Below, one piece after another: positions 33,010-43,714 of a DNA stretch of 64,000 bases (within the stretch, counting starts at the first letter, position 1; each line of letters starts with the position of its first letter). Origin of the DNA: Myotis daubentonii. Lineage: Eukaryota; Chordata; Mammalia; Chiroptera; Vespertilionidae. The stretch lies in assembly GCF_963259705.1 (NCBI RefSeq), contig NC_081846.1, forward strand, positions 58,123,205-58,187,204, read 5' to 3'. The translations under genes and the position numbers were made by a program. The notes below the pieces were generated by a model that was given only the letters and a program-made list of their open reading frames with translations, was not told the origin of the DNA and did no database searches.

Positions 33010-33960
33010 AGTACTCAATTTTCTCAGCTTTTGTCAATGTGAAAATACTTTCATTTTTGAAGAATATTTTTACTGGACATAGAATTCTAAATTAACAAGT
33101 TTTTGTTTTTTTTGTCAAACCTTTAAAGGTGTTGTTTCATCATCTTCTAACTTGTATTATTTCTGATAGGATCAATGGTAATTCACATCTTCCTTTGCTT
33201 GTATTGTACCCTTTGTTTGCTCTCCTAAGATTTTCCCTTTTCACAGGTTTTCAGCCATCTGATTTTAATGGACTAGTGATTTTCTTTGTTTTTATTGAAC
33301 TTTTTAGATCAGTGTGTGTATAGTCTTCATCAAATGTGGATATTTTCTCTGGCCCTTAAAATTTTTTCAGATTTTTTTCTACCCCATGAACTATCTTCTC
33401 TTTTAAAGGAGCTTTAAATTCATGTATATTAGACAACTTGATAGTGTTATATTGGTAACTGAGATTATATTCATTTTGTATACTTCTTTCCTTCTGTGCT
33501 TCTATTTGATTCATTTAGATTATGACTTCAAGTTCATTACTCCTTTCTTTGGCATTTTCCAATCTCCTGATATATGCTTATACTGAAGTTTTTACTTCAA
33601 ATATTGTATTTTTTAGTTCTAGAAGTATCATTTGGATTCCTTTTGCATTCTTCTAGGTCTGTTTCTTTTAACTGCTTTTTCTCTTATTTATGGATTATAT
33701 TTTACTTCTTATTTGCATGTCTAATAATCTTTTATTAGATGGTGGACATTGTAGATTACCTTATTAAGTGTCTGGATTTTATTTGTCATCCTTTCTGGAG
33801 TGTTAAAGTTAGATTTAGAAGGCATTTAAGTGGCTTGAAGAATAGTTTTATCCTTTCAAGTCTTATTTTTAAAACTTTGTTAGGTAGGCCTAAAGTAGCC
33901 CAACTCTAGGGTTAATTTAATCACATTATAAATTGTGACCTTTGTGAGATTTCAACTGAA
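33010..33960 (-). mobile_element. old L1/HAL1 ORF1-like region, antisense
   Basis: The + strand reads gaatatttttactggacatag, gtgttgtttcatcatcttct, cctaagattttcccttttca, tttagttctagaagtatcat and agatggtggacattgtagat. These are the familiar reverse-complement L1/HAL1 ORF1 and upstream phrases. There is no intact frame. Confidence 0.6.
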
Positions 33961-34246
33961 TACCCCAGATTTAAATGAGCTCTCTACAGTCTGCCTGGTC
34001 AGTACTCAAACATCTCCTAGTCCTGTGAGAACTCTGGGAATTTTCCAGTTTACAGCTACTCAAAAATTGTTCTTTGTCTTTTTTCATAAAGATTCACCTA
34101 AGTAAGCAGTAAATTTTGCTAAATGCTACTTAGCATTTAGCAGAAGACTCAAGGGTACCTCCATGCAAACTTTGGAGCCATTTCTCTGTGAAACTTGCTC
34201 CTGTTATGCGAATATGAGTTATCTTAGCTTTCGCAAACCCAACCTC

Positions 34247-34316
34247 TGTCTCCTTAACTCAGAGTGCAGAGTGCTAACCATTACACCACGGAACCTCACA
34301 TTGTCTCCTTAACTCA
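34247..34316 (-). pseudogene. retroposed 5' half of tRNA-Gln with 15-bp target duplication
   Basis: On the minus strand 34295-34262 reads as the first 34 nt of tRNA-Gln(CTG): GGTTCCGTGGTGTAATGG, then TTAGCACTCTGCACTC. It has two differences from the tRNA I recall. It stops in the anticodon loop and has no A tail. Perfect 15-bp repeats tgtctccttaactca (34247-34261 and 34302-34316) flank it. A 6-nt stretch, atgtga, lies between the upstream repeat and tRNA nucleotide 1. TGA at the 3' junction matches both tRNA and target. It resembles the tailless, 3'-truncated retropseudogenes known in mammals. It lacks a T arm and cannot be a working tRNA. Confidence 0.85.
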
Positions 34317-34930
34317 CTGAAACTACCATGCTTACCTTGGTTCCTCCTTTTGCCTTACAATCCTCCAGGAAGTGCTTCCAAGGAAAGATCCTGGACCAAC
34401 GGTAGGATGCTGGTTTCATATATTTTCCTTGTTTTAGGGATTATATTCCTGTGTTTCCTATGGTTGTATGTCTGGAGACTATCATCTATCTATCTAACAT
34501 AATATAAAATGTATAATATCCCATGTATATTTCACATATCTTTTTCACACTTAACCTGCAGCATTGCACATATATTTTGTTTATTTCAGATTTTTAACTA
34601 TTTATAGCAGAAGGACAATTATTGTATTGAGAGTCTGTCTTGGATGGAAACAGAAATTTGTTTTTATTGTTAAAGCTTTTACTATACTATATTTGTTTTT
34701 CCAAAAAACTTGGCTATTTATGTACTAGGTTTCTAAGACTCAATCAAGTTGAATGCATCAGCACAAGTATCTAAAATAAAATATTGGACACATTTAACTG
34801 ATTATAATTTACTAATAATGTAAAAAGTTCCATGTATTTTCCTTGAAACTCTTTACAGAGAAACAGGCAATGAGAAAAAGATCAGAAGGGCTTCAAAATC
34901 ATTTGCTCATATTGAGGAGTTGGTATAGAC

Positions 34931-35393
34931 CAGTGATTTTCAACCTTTTTCATCTAATGGCACACATAAACTAAATTACAAAAATTCTGTGGCACACCAA
35001 AAAATTTTTTTTTGCCTATCTGGCAAAAAATAGGTATAATTTTGATTGATTTACAACAACAAAATAACAATAATAGTAATTAGCTACGCTTTTTGTTCCA
35101 AAGTAACTTTAAAAAAAATCTGGTGCCTATACTTGTATATAAAGATTTCAGGTACCAAGAATTAAACAAGCAGATGCAACCTTATTATGCGGTGTTACCA
35201 ATAAGATGCAACTGTACTCTATGACCTATATCTTTATGGTTCAATATAGGGCATTCATGCCGGATCCTATTGTTGCGTTGGCTGTTGTCATTTTTTGATT
35301 TGACAATGTAAGGGAAAAGAGGTCAGTGCCCCTTACTAAATAGTCAGGTACTGAATGTTTTAAAAATTCTGTCACACTTGTCCCAAATCGCTG
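34931..35393 (+). mobile_element. bat nhAT MITE, 463 bp
   Basis: Ends CAGTGATTTTCAACC and CCCAAATCGCTG, with an 8-bp flanking repeat (gtatagac at 34923-34930, atatagac at 35394-35401, 7/8). The inside has ctgtggcacaccaaaaaat, gcctatctggcaaaaaatag and aaagaggtcagtgcccctta, which I recognise from a vespertilionid non-autonomous hAT family. No transposase is present. Confidence 0.85.
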
Positions 35394-35401
35394 ATATAGA
35401 C

Positions 35402-36539
35402 AGATGGTGGGAGATGTTGAATGATAATAGCTTTTTAAGGATGGATTACTTCTTAGCAGTGCAAAATCTCCAAAATACCTCCTGAAATGTTAAGTTTCAT
35501 TATAGGCATAGTTTGAACATAATATTTTGTATGGCACCTAAATTACTTGCATCTTTAGTGTTATAGTTCTCTATGAATTTTGCAATTTTTACAAAACTCT
35601 AGAACAAAATCAGTATTATTCTAAATGAATATAGGTAATTATACATACTTTTGACACTTCTATCTTATTTCTAGCAGTTACTTTTTTTTCCTCCTCTGGA
35701 ATAGGGGGATTGGAGTACTAGGTGATGAACATGCTTCCTAATATGGCCCCAATGCTCCCCTTTATAACTATTACTTTTTCTTCTTTTCCTGATTGTGGGT
35801 ATTCTTCCATTTTCCACTGTGTGTGCTCAAAAAGCAGTAGATAATGAGAATTGATTTAGAAACAGAAAATAATTTTGCTTCATTACTTTCTCCAAGGCTT
35901 GGTCACCTAGGTGCTCTGGCCAAAATAATCTAGCACAATTGACATGCAGCATTGCAGGAAATAAGTCCATTTTCTAATAATATATTTTTAAAGCATTGCA
36001 CTCTATGATGTATACTATAGCATTAGTTCTTAATCATATTTTTCCTAGTATTTTAATAATCTGATGGGTTCTCTTCACATAAAAAAATTATACACACATA
36101 TATATTCATGATATTTTTTCATTCAATTTAAGGCATCTTTAAAGACCATGAATTTACCCTATGTTAAGTTACTACTTTGGATGAGGATAGAAGGCAAATG
36201 TATGTTTTTCTTGAGGCAGGGAGCTGACATGTGTTGAGCATTTGTTTTTGTGTTTTATTTATTTATTTATTTATATTTGTTTTACTTTAGCACCATTTAT
36301 TAAGTGACCTCAGCTGTTATAGCTGCTATGTATCATCATGTTTTTAAACCTAAAATGCTCTTCCAATTCCTCCTGTCAAGGAAAGAAGGATTTTCCAAGG
36401 TGCATACCAGTAGAACAAGGGACTCAATGATGACAGCTTCAATGATGGTGCCATTCTGAGAGGAAGAGGGTCATGGCACATTCAACTGTGGCTTCCTGAG
36501 GTTTGACAAAGGAGGCTGTGGAGCTTTTTTTCTCTCCAT
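35402..36539. other. intergenic, nothing recognised
   Basis: AT-rich sequence with a short (ATTT)n run near 36252-36275. No landmark of a gene or young transposon. Confidence 0.45.
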
Positions 36540-37190
36540 GTAAATTATTTCATTTAACTCTTTTGAGGTAGACTGTATTTTCTAAATATGGAGGCAATAA
36601 TATTTTTAGTCTGACATGCTCTTCCAGAAACTTGCTATTGCTCCATCTGTGAATATATTCCTCCCGCACTTGATCTTATGGGTCCTGTGTGACTGTCTCA
36701 ATGAAAAGAATGTGGCGAAAGTGACATATGTGCCTTCTGAGGCTGAGTCACAAAAGGTAATACATCATATCCTGGCTCACTATTTCCCCCAAAATGTTCA
36801 CTCTTGGAATTCAGCCACAGGTTGGAAGCTCGGGACACATGGAAAGATCATGTGTAGGTGCTCTGGCCAACAGCCCCAGGAAAGATCTCAGCCAACAGCC
36901 AGTGTCAACCATCAGGCATGTGAGTTAAGAGGCCCTCAGATGATTCTGAGACTCATACATAGGTTTTAATTCTACCAACTGAGGTCCCAAACACATCATG
37001 GAGCAGAGACAAAATGTGAATTCAGTCCTCAGTCTTTGAGCTGTCCCTGATAAGGCTGAGGTAAGCAGAGATAAGCATCACCCAGAGTCTTCCTAAAATT
37101 GTGGATTTCTGAGCAAAATAAATATCAATCTTTTAGGCCATTAAGTTTTAGGGTGGTTTATGGGCAGCTGTAGGAACCTGAAACACATTT
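36540..37190 (+). mobile_element. MaLR (MLT1-like) 5' LTR
   Basis: MLT1-type phrases in order: acatgctcttccagaaactt, ctctggccaacagccc, agccaacagccagtgtcaac, catcatggagcagagacaaa, and the end ccattaagttttagggtggt. A 117-codon frame at 36616-36969 is chance LTR reading, not a gene. Confidence 0.7.
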
Positions 37191-38569
37191 TGATTTCAGG
37201 AGGTAAGTGCAGCCAAACTCAACCTAATACATGTGGTAGCAGCATTAGGACCAGAAGGTAGGAGGAAATGAAAAGCATCTTTACAAGATGGTTATTGAAA
37301 TCTTAAAGGGGTCAAAGAAACTATTAGAGGAAACTTCGTGGACCATTAGAAGGTTGTTGGTGAGGACTTTAAGAGAATAAAATGGTATTGAAAGCTGGAG
37401 GAGAGGGGACTCTTATGTAGTGATGGAAAGTTTAGCAACAATGTGTCCTGCAATAAGGTAGGAAATGAGAAATATACCTATTTCTGAGCTTAAAAGATTT
37501 GCAGAAAGAGGATTGAAAGCGCATTGCTTTCTATCTGCTTCTAGCTTCCTGTAGTAAAATATAAGGAAGGGATAGGAGCTAAAGATGGAAATGTTATATA
37601 TAAAGTCTCCAAGACTTGCTGGGTTGGAAGAGAAAACTGTTTCTCATTCCCAGCCTCTCCAGATGGCAAATGATACTAAAATTAAGATATGGCTTCTGAG
37701 TAGAGATCAAATCCAGAGTGCTGTCAGGAAAACATGTCTAAATATAAAACCTTTTGTTAAGGCCTCATAAAGTTTTAAAATAGTGCCTTATAGACCATGT
37801 CAAACAGACAAAAGGCCCTCCAAAGATCTTAAGGGGTGCTTCACAAATTCCTTTTATAAAACAATGGAGTTTCTAGGAATCGTAAGGTAGGCGCTCTTAA
37901 AGAGGGCTCAAGTTAGAAAGAGGCTTATCTCAATAGGATTTGGATATACTGTAGTTGTTTAATGGGGTGGATTTTAAATTGATTCATAAGAAACCCACAG
38001 AGTGTTTAAAGGAATTTTTCTCACCTTCTACTGAAAAGGATAGAAGAGACAGTACAAAACTAAAAGAGGTCTTTTTATTCCCCAAAGTCTATGAGCAGGT
38101 AGCAGATAAAGAAAACCACTCAACTGCAAAGATTACCTACATTTTATGGAATAGGAAAGATAAGTTAATGGGTTGAAAGAAGCCAAAAGGCAAAGAGCTA
38201 TGTAGAATCCCTAGGTAGTAGGGCTGAGCCCTAATCAAGGAACTGGCAATATGTACCTGTCTGTATTTAAGAATTGGTATGAACCAGTGATGGCTACGTT
38301 TCATCAGTTTTCCCTTTTTGAATGTGAATACATTTAATGATTATCCTCCATCTATCATATCTTTGCTTGTCAGGGGTTTGTGAAATATTTGAAAAATCTT
38401 TTTTAGTTCACAGATCTACATATCAAGAGGAACCACAACCAAAGAATTTCATCTGATTTAATGACGATTTCCTGGACCTCAAGCCTATGCCTGCAGAGCT
38501 TAGGAGGTGGGTCATGGGGAAGAAATTAGTGTATTTTGCATGTGGAGTGTATGTGAATTCATGTGACCC
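37191..38569 (+). mobile_element. MaLR internal region
   Basis: About 1.4 kb between two similar LTRs, starting taatacatgtggtagcagca. Only short frames remain and no retroviral protein motif is readable, as expected for non-autonomous MaLR internals. Confidence 0.5.
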
Positions 38570-39095
38570 CAAAGTGGATCGTGGCAGATTTTAGTTCTAA
38601 GAATAGCGGAAGCAATACTTTTGGTCCCAAATGCTCTTCCAGAATGTTGCCACTCCTTTATTAATAGAATTTATATTTCATCCCCTAAAACCTGTGTAGT
38701 TCATAGTGACTACCTCAAAGAATAGAATGCTGCAAAATTGATGCTGTGTGGTTTCTGAGGCAAAGAGCATATACTGAAATAGGGCTTCCAACTATGCATT
38801 CTCCTAAAAGCTTACCTTTGGAACCCCATATCTGAGGAAGCCCAAGATACTGGGAGAGATCACGTATAGATTTTGGATGACAGTACCAGCTAGGGTATCA
38901 GACAACACCCAGAAAAACTCTACACTTGTGAGTAAATAAGCCTTTACATGATTCCGCCCCCAGCCTTCAAGCTGCCCCAGGGACACAGAGTGGAGCAAAC
39001 AAGAGCTCTCCCTACCAGACTTTGATCAGATTATAGAATCAAGAATAAAATACATAAGCAAATTTTTAAGCCAATAAATTATGAGTGTTTAAAAA
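38570..39095 (+). mobile_element. MaLR (MLT1-like) 3' LTR
   Basis: Repeats the order seen at 36540: agcaatacttttggtcccaa, atgctcttccagaatgttgc, tgtgtggtttctgaggcaaa, cccccagccttcaagctgcc and the end ttaagccaataaattatgag. It is strongly diverged from the 5' LTR, so the insertion is ancient. Confidence 0.65.
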
Positions 39096-40093
39096 AATAC
39101 AGGAATAGATGACTCAAACAACCACCAAGAATATTGTAAGATAGGTATGCTTGTCTATTGCGCAGACAACGAAATATGCTAATGGCCACACAGAATGTAA
39201 GTGGCAGAGCTGAACTGTGGATGTGAGGGTATCTGAGTTCACAGTTTGAATTCTTTCCACTCCTTGACCCACTCCTGAAAGAGGGCTTAGGTGGACCAGA
39301 AAGACCACTAAGCGCTACCCTGAGAAGACTGAGCCCATAAGAAGGAAGGTGGGATTGTAGCCTGCCAGAAGTGGAGGCCTTTTTTAAAAACAAAACACAC
39401 TTTGAAGTAAAAAAAAATAAAAATCTATGGTCAAATTCTGTCCTTATATTTGTGAGCTTTGGTGCAACCTTGAGCAAGCTACATAATTTCTCTGTGTGCA
39501 AGTTTCCTCAGTCGGGAAATAATGATATATTATGTCTTGCAAAATAGTTATATTTTAGTTTTTAGGTTATAATTTTAAATGGAAACAAGAGAAACTATTA
39601 TTATTATCTTAATGTGGTCATGTGAAAGTCCTGCTCGATTATGAGTGGCATACATCCATTGCTCTCTGACCTCTGATCAGATGTCAACACTGAACTTGAC
39701 CATTGCCCCTTTTTCTTTTGAAATCCTGCTGCCATCTTTTCCCCTAGTTTCAGACACTCACCGCCCTCCGGGCCTCTAGCTACCAGTTCCTCTACTCCTC
39801 AGAACAGTGCTTGACATCTCCTTCCACTTCCACACTATTCTGCCTTGACTTTCAGCTAAAATTGATTATTTGTTTAATGACATTCAAGTGCAGATTAGCT
39901 TTACCCTATAAGAACTTTGACTTTAAAATAACAGCTTATTAACTACCATGAAATCTCTAATTGATAGAATTAGTGGGAGAGACACTTTTGTTCAGAGAGT
40001 TCTTTGCCTACTCTTTCTTTCCTCCCACAATAAGCAAAAAATAGTCCTGAAAGCTACTTTGTAACCGCTCTGCACCCATTTTGGAAAACACTG
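39096..40093. other. intergenic with MIR fragments
   Basis: 39150-39260 reads as an antisense MIR piece (ggccacacagaatgtaagtg, gcagagctgaactgtgg). 39430-39525 reads as a sense MIR piece (ccttgagcaagctacataat). The rest is unrecognised. Confidence 0.4.
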
Positions 40094-40095
40094 TA

Positions 40096-40215
40096 TAGGG
40101 TGGGGCAAAAGTAGGTTTATAATTGTTCATATGGGAAATAATACAATAATAATAATACAAGAATAAATTGTGTTTTGTGTACTCACAACAGTAAACTTAA
40201 TTTTGCCCCACCTTG
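40096..40215. mobile_element. mariner-type MITE, 120 bp
   Basis: Inverted repeats GGTGGGGCAAAAGTAGGTTT at the left and the complement of GGTGGGGCAAAATTAAGTTT at the right (18/20). It is flanked by TA dinucleotides (40094-40095 and 40216-40217), as for Tc1/mariner insertions. The interior is AT-rich and non-coding. Confidence 0.82.
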
Positions 40216-40279
40216 TATATCCCAACAGGGCCCAATATAAATGAATTTGTTGTCTTGGGAGAGAGCTAAGGTTGGCATC

Positions 40280-40347
40280 AAAACACAAATCATGTGCAGC
40301 GTTGGTGGTATAGTGGTGAGCATAGCTGCCTTCCAAAACGCAAATCA
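40280..40347 (+). pseudogene. retroposed 5' half of tRNA-Gly(TCC)
   Basis: 40299-40334 matches the first 36 nt of tRNA-Gly-TCC exactly as I recall it (GCGTTGGTGGTATAGTGG, TGAGCATAGCTGCCTTCC), ending at the last anticodon base. Direct repeats aaaacacaaatca (40280-40292) and aaaacgcaaatca (40335-40347) match 12/13. Six bases, tgtgca, separate the upstream repeat from tRNA nucleotide 1. There is no T arm, no B box and no A tail. The layout equals that of the tRNA-Gln half at 34.25 kb. Confidence 0.78.
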
Positions 40348-40360
40348 ACTTTTTTTAAAA

Positions 40361-40706
40361 CTAGAGGCCCGGTGCATGGATTCATGCATCGGTGGGGTCC
40401 CTTGGCCTGGCCTTTGGGGATCGGGCCAAAACCGGCTCTCTGACATCCCCTGAGGGGTCCCAGATTGCGAGAGGATGGTTTTTGGGTGATGCACCCCAAA
40501 ATCAGGCTCCCTTCTCTCTGGTTCTGGGTACATCACCTGAGAACCACAGCTGCCAAGTCACTACAGCTCGGCAGCTCCTGCATTGAGCATCTTCCCCCTG
40601 GTGGTAAGTGTGTGTCATAGCTACTGGATGGAGCATCTGCCCCCTGATGGCCACTGTGCATCATAGCTACCAGTCGGCTGGTTGTTTAGGCTTTTATATA
40701 TATAGA
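40361..40706 (-). mobile_element. HeliBat-type Helitron (H7)
   Basis: CTAGAGGCCCGGTGCATGGA at the 3' end with the palindrome GTGCATGGATTCATGCAT, and the 5' end TCTATATATATAAAAGCC on the minus strand. Flanks are A40360 and T40707. The body contains ccccctggtggtaagtgtg twice in variant form. Confidence 0.9.
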
Positions 40707-42549
40707 TTGTGACTTTCTTCTACCTCTTACCCTCCTCAGATAGTGGACAGAGTTGGGTGGACAGAGTTAACCATCCTTATATAGCAAGTGCTTGTTGTAG
40801 CTCTCATTTAATGCCATCACCTGCTTGTGTCTAACGGTCTGGATTAGCCAAAGTTTATTTTCTTAAAGATATACTCACTATTTCTGATGATTTGGATCCA
40901 GTGAGATAGAGAGAGAGAAAGAAAAGGGTAATCATGTTGTTCCTTTGACTATAGGTAACTTTATTCCATTTTGACTGACATTTCTCTGTGCTCTGCTGTG
41001 GAAGCTCAAGAGGTAGAAATTACAGAGAATAAAGAGTATAACTATAATGTATTTTGAACAGGCATTTGATTAACTCTTTAGGAAATATGCAAAGGAGATT
41101 TTTATAGCTCAAGATAAGGAGGGAGATGAAAAGAAATAGGAGTAGGTAGTACTTTTATCACATATGTTTGTATCCATCCATACAACCCCTCCCCCCAAAT
41201 ACATAAAATAAAACTTAAAATGCATAATTTAATGAATATAAAAAAATTTTATAATAAACAATATTGAACAGCCTCCATTCAAACTTCTGGCTCTGTTTCT
41301 AGTCAATGTAGAATTGTCCATTTTATCACATTCTTTTTAGATTTATTATTTTGAATTTTCATTTTGTTCAAATGCTTTGTCTTATACTAATTAAACCTGC
41401 ATTTTACCATGGTAGCCTTCCATTTTTCTTAGCCTCAATCCAGTTTCCTTGAACACTAATTTCTGTGTCCAGGGCTCAGGTCTTTATTAATGTCACCATA
41501 TGGTGCCAGTACCCATTCTAGTCTCAAAGTTCCTATGTCTGGCTGTATTTGGAATTTTCTGGGGAGCTTTTAAAAATTACACATTTCTAAAGTCTATACA
41601 GAGCTGCTGCATCATAATGCTTTTCATATCTGTCTCTTCCTTTCCATTCTCATTACTTCCACAAAGTCCAATCTCTATTAGCTGGCTTGTTGCAATGATG
41701 TATTAATTGGTGTCTCTAACTAGTCTCTTGTCTCCCCAAGAATGCCTTTGCCAGATTAATCTTCCTAAAATAGTACATCCCACAAGTTGTTTCAATGTTT
41801 AATAAACATTAATGGGTCCTTATCGCCCTCAGGAAACAATCAATTATCTTTAATCTGACATTTAAGGCTTCTACAGTTTATCTTCTATACACCTGTTCAA
41901 CATACTCAGTACTTGTAGCAAATAAGTCTATGAATCTTTCTGTTCGAGTTTGGGCTGCATAAGCAATTTTGTTATAAAATTCTTTAGGCTTAAAAAATAA
42001 ACATGTGTTTTCAGTTTGGAGTGCTGAGAAGTCCAAGATTAAGGTGCTGGCAGATCCAGCATCTGGTCAGGCCCTCTTTCTGGTTTGCAGATCCAGCCTT
42101 CTTGCAGCATCCTTATGAGGGCATGAATCCCATCATGGGGCGCTACTCTCATGATGTCACCTAGACCCAATCATATTCCAAAGGCCCTATCTCCTAGTAC
42201 TATCCCACTGGGTGTTAGGGCTTTGAGGGAGACATAAACAGTTGGTCCATAACGCTTTTCTTCTTATTAAAAGGCATTCTTCCTCTGATTTCTTTGAGAT
42301 CATAAATTCTTTTAAATTTATGTTGAAATAATTTCTGACTTACAGAAAAGTTGCTAGTATAAACAATTCCTGATTACCCTTCACTCAGCTTCCCTGTTAA
42401 CCATTTACCACATATTCTATATAATTCTCTCTCTCTCTGCCATATATAATATTTACATTCTCTAAACACAAGGATATTCTCTTAGATAACCAAAATAGGA
42501 AATTAACATGGGTACAATACTACCCTCTAATCCACAGAAAATGAAAAGA
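40707..42549. other. intergenic, old repeats only
   Basis: 41945-42260 (gagtttgggctgcataagcaa ... gaagtccaagattaaggtgc ... ttgagggagacataaacag) is an old mammalian interspersed repeat whose family I cannot name. The remainder is unrecognised. Confidence 0.4.
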
Positions 42550-43500
42550 TAAGACACTAAATGGAAGAAAAGACTGGCAAAATATATATATCTACAAAGG
42601 CATTGCATTGACAATATAAAAAGAACTTTTATAATTTAACTATAAGAAGATAAATGCTCCCCTCCCCACTGAGCCAAAAACTTGGATATCTCACAAAGAA
42701 GAGTGACAAATAGCCAATAGGCATAGGAGAAGGTACTCAATATTAAAAATGCAAGCCAAAACCACAGTTAAGATAGTATTGCACACTCAATAAAATGCCT
42801 AAAAATACAAAGTCAGTATAATAACCCCAAGTGTTACACAAATATGGACGATTGGAGCTATCATGCTTATGGGTTATAAAATCATTCAATCACTTTGAAA
42901 CCGTTTGGCAATTTATTACAAACATAAACGTAGATTTTTCCTATGATTTATCAATTCCACTCTTCTTTACTTATCTAAGGAAGATGCAAACATATGCCCA
43001 CAAAAAGATTGTACAAAAACACTCATAATATTTTTATGTAGAAAACCCAATTAGTAGAAACCCCCCAAATGCCCATGAATAGAAGAGTTCAATTGTATTA
43101 CAGCCATACAATGGCATACTTATTCACCATAAAAGGAGGCTTTATATAAGGAATCTCATAGACATGATGTTGAGAGCAAAAAGCAAGACAATTATATAAG
43201 GAATCTCATAGACATGATGTTGAGAGCAAAAAAGCAAGACACAAAAGAACAAAAGTTCTGTGATTTCATTTATAGTTCAAAACAGGCAAAAGTAATCTGC
43301 GGAGCTAGGTGGCAGTGCTTGCCGTGGCAGAAAGAGTACTGACTGAAAAGGGTCATGAGAAATCATTCTGATGTGATGAAAATGTTCTATATCTTCCTTG
43401 GAATGTGGGATTTCCAGCTGTATACGTCTGTCAGAGTTGCTTGGCTTCTGTGTATTTCACTGCATCGATTATACCTTAATAATAAGTGTAAAACAAAAGA
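42550..43500 (+). mobile_element. L1 ORF2 C-terminal / 3'UTR region, sense
   Basis: Contains agccaataggcataggagaa, atgcaagccaaaaccacagt, ccgtttggcaatttatt, catatgcccacaaaaaga, aatgcccatgaatagaagag and ccatacaatggcatacttat, the standard L1 3' order. It is old and has no frame. It includes a 50-bp tandem duplication at 43142-43241. Confidence 0.75.
43142..43241. repeat. 50-bp tandem duplication in L1 remnant
   Basis: Two adjacent copies starting ttatataaggaatctcatag at 43142 and 43192. They are identical apart from length of one A run near the end. Confidence 0.9.
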
Positions 43501-43508
43501 TGTGGGTG

Positions 43509-43706
43509 AGACTTGGCTGGATAGCTCAGTTGTTTAGAACATCATTCCAATAAGTCAAGTTTGCAAGTTTTATCCCCGTCAGGGCCCATACAAGAATCAA
43601 CCACTGAAGGCATAAATAAGTGGAACAACAAATCTATTTCTCTTTCTTTCCCCCTCCACCAACTCTGTTTCTCTCTTCCTCTCTTTAAAATCAATTTAAA
43701 AAAAAT
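43509..43706 (+). mobile_element. Ves-family SINE, diverged
   Basis: A tRNA-like head (ggctggatagctcagttg, gtttgcaagttttatcc), a middle block with atacaagaatcaaccactga, a C/T-rich stretch and an A-rich tail. An 8-bp repeat tgtgggtg lies at 43501-43508 and 43707-43714. Confidence 0.75.
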
Positions 43707-43714
43707 TGTGGGTG

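Noticed and set aside
36616..36969. 117-codon open frame as a possible gene
   Set aside because: It lies wholly inside an MLT1-type LTR and follows LTR landmarks; incidental frame.
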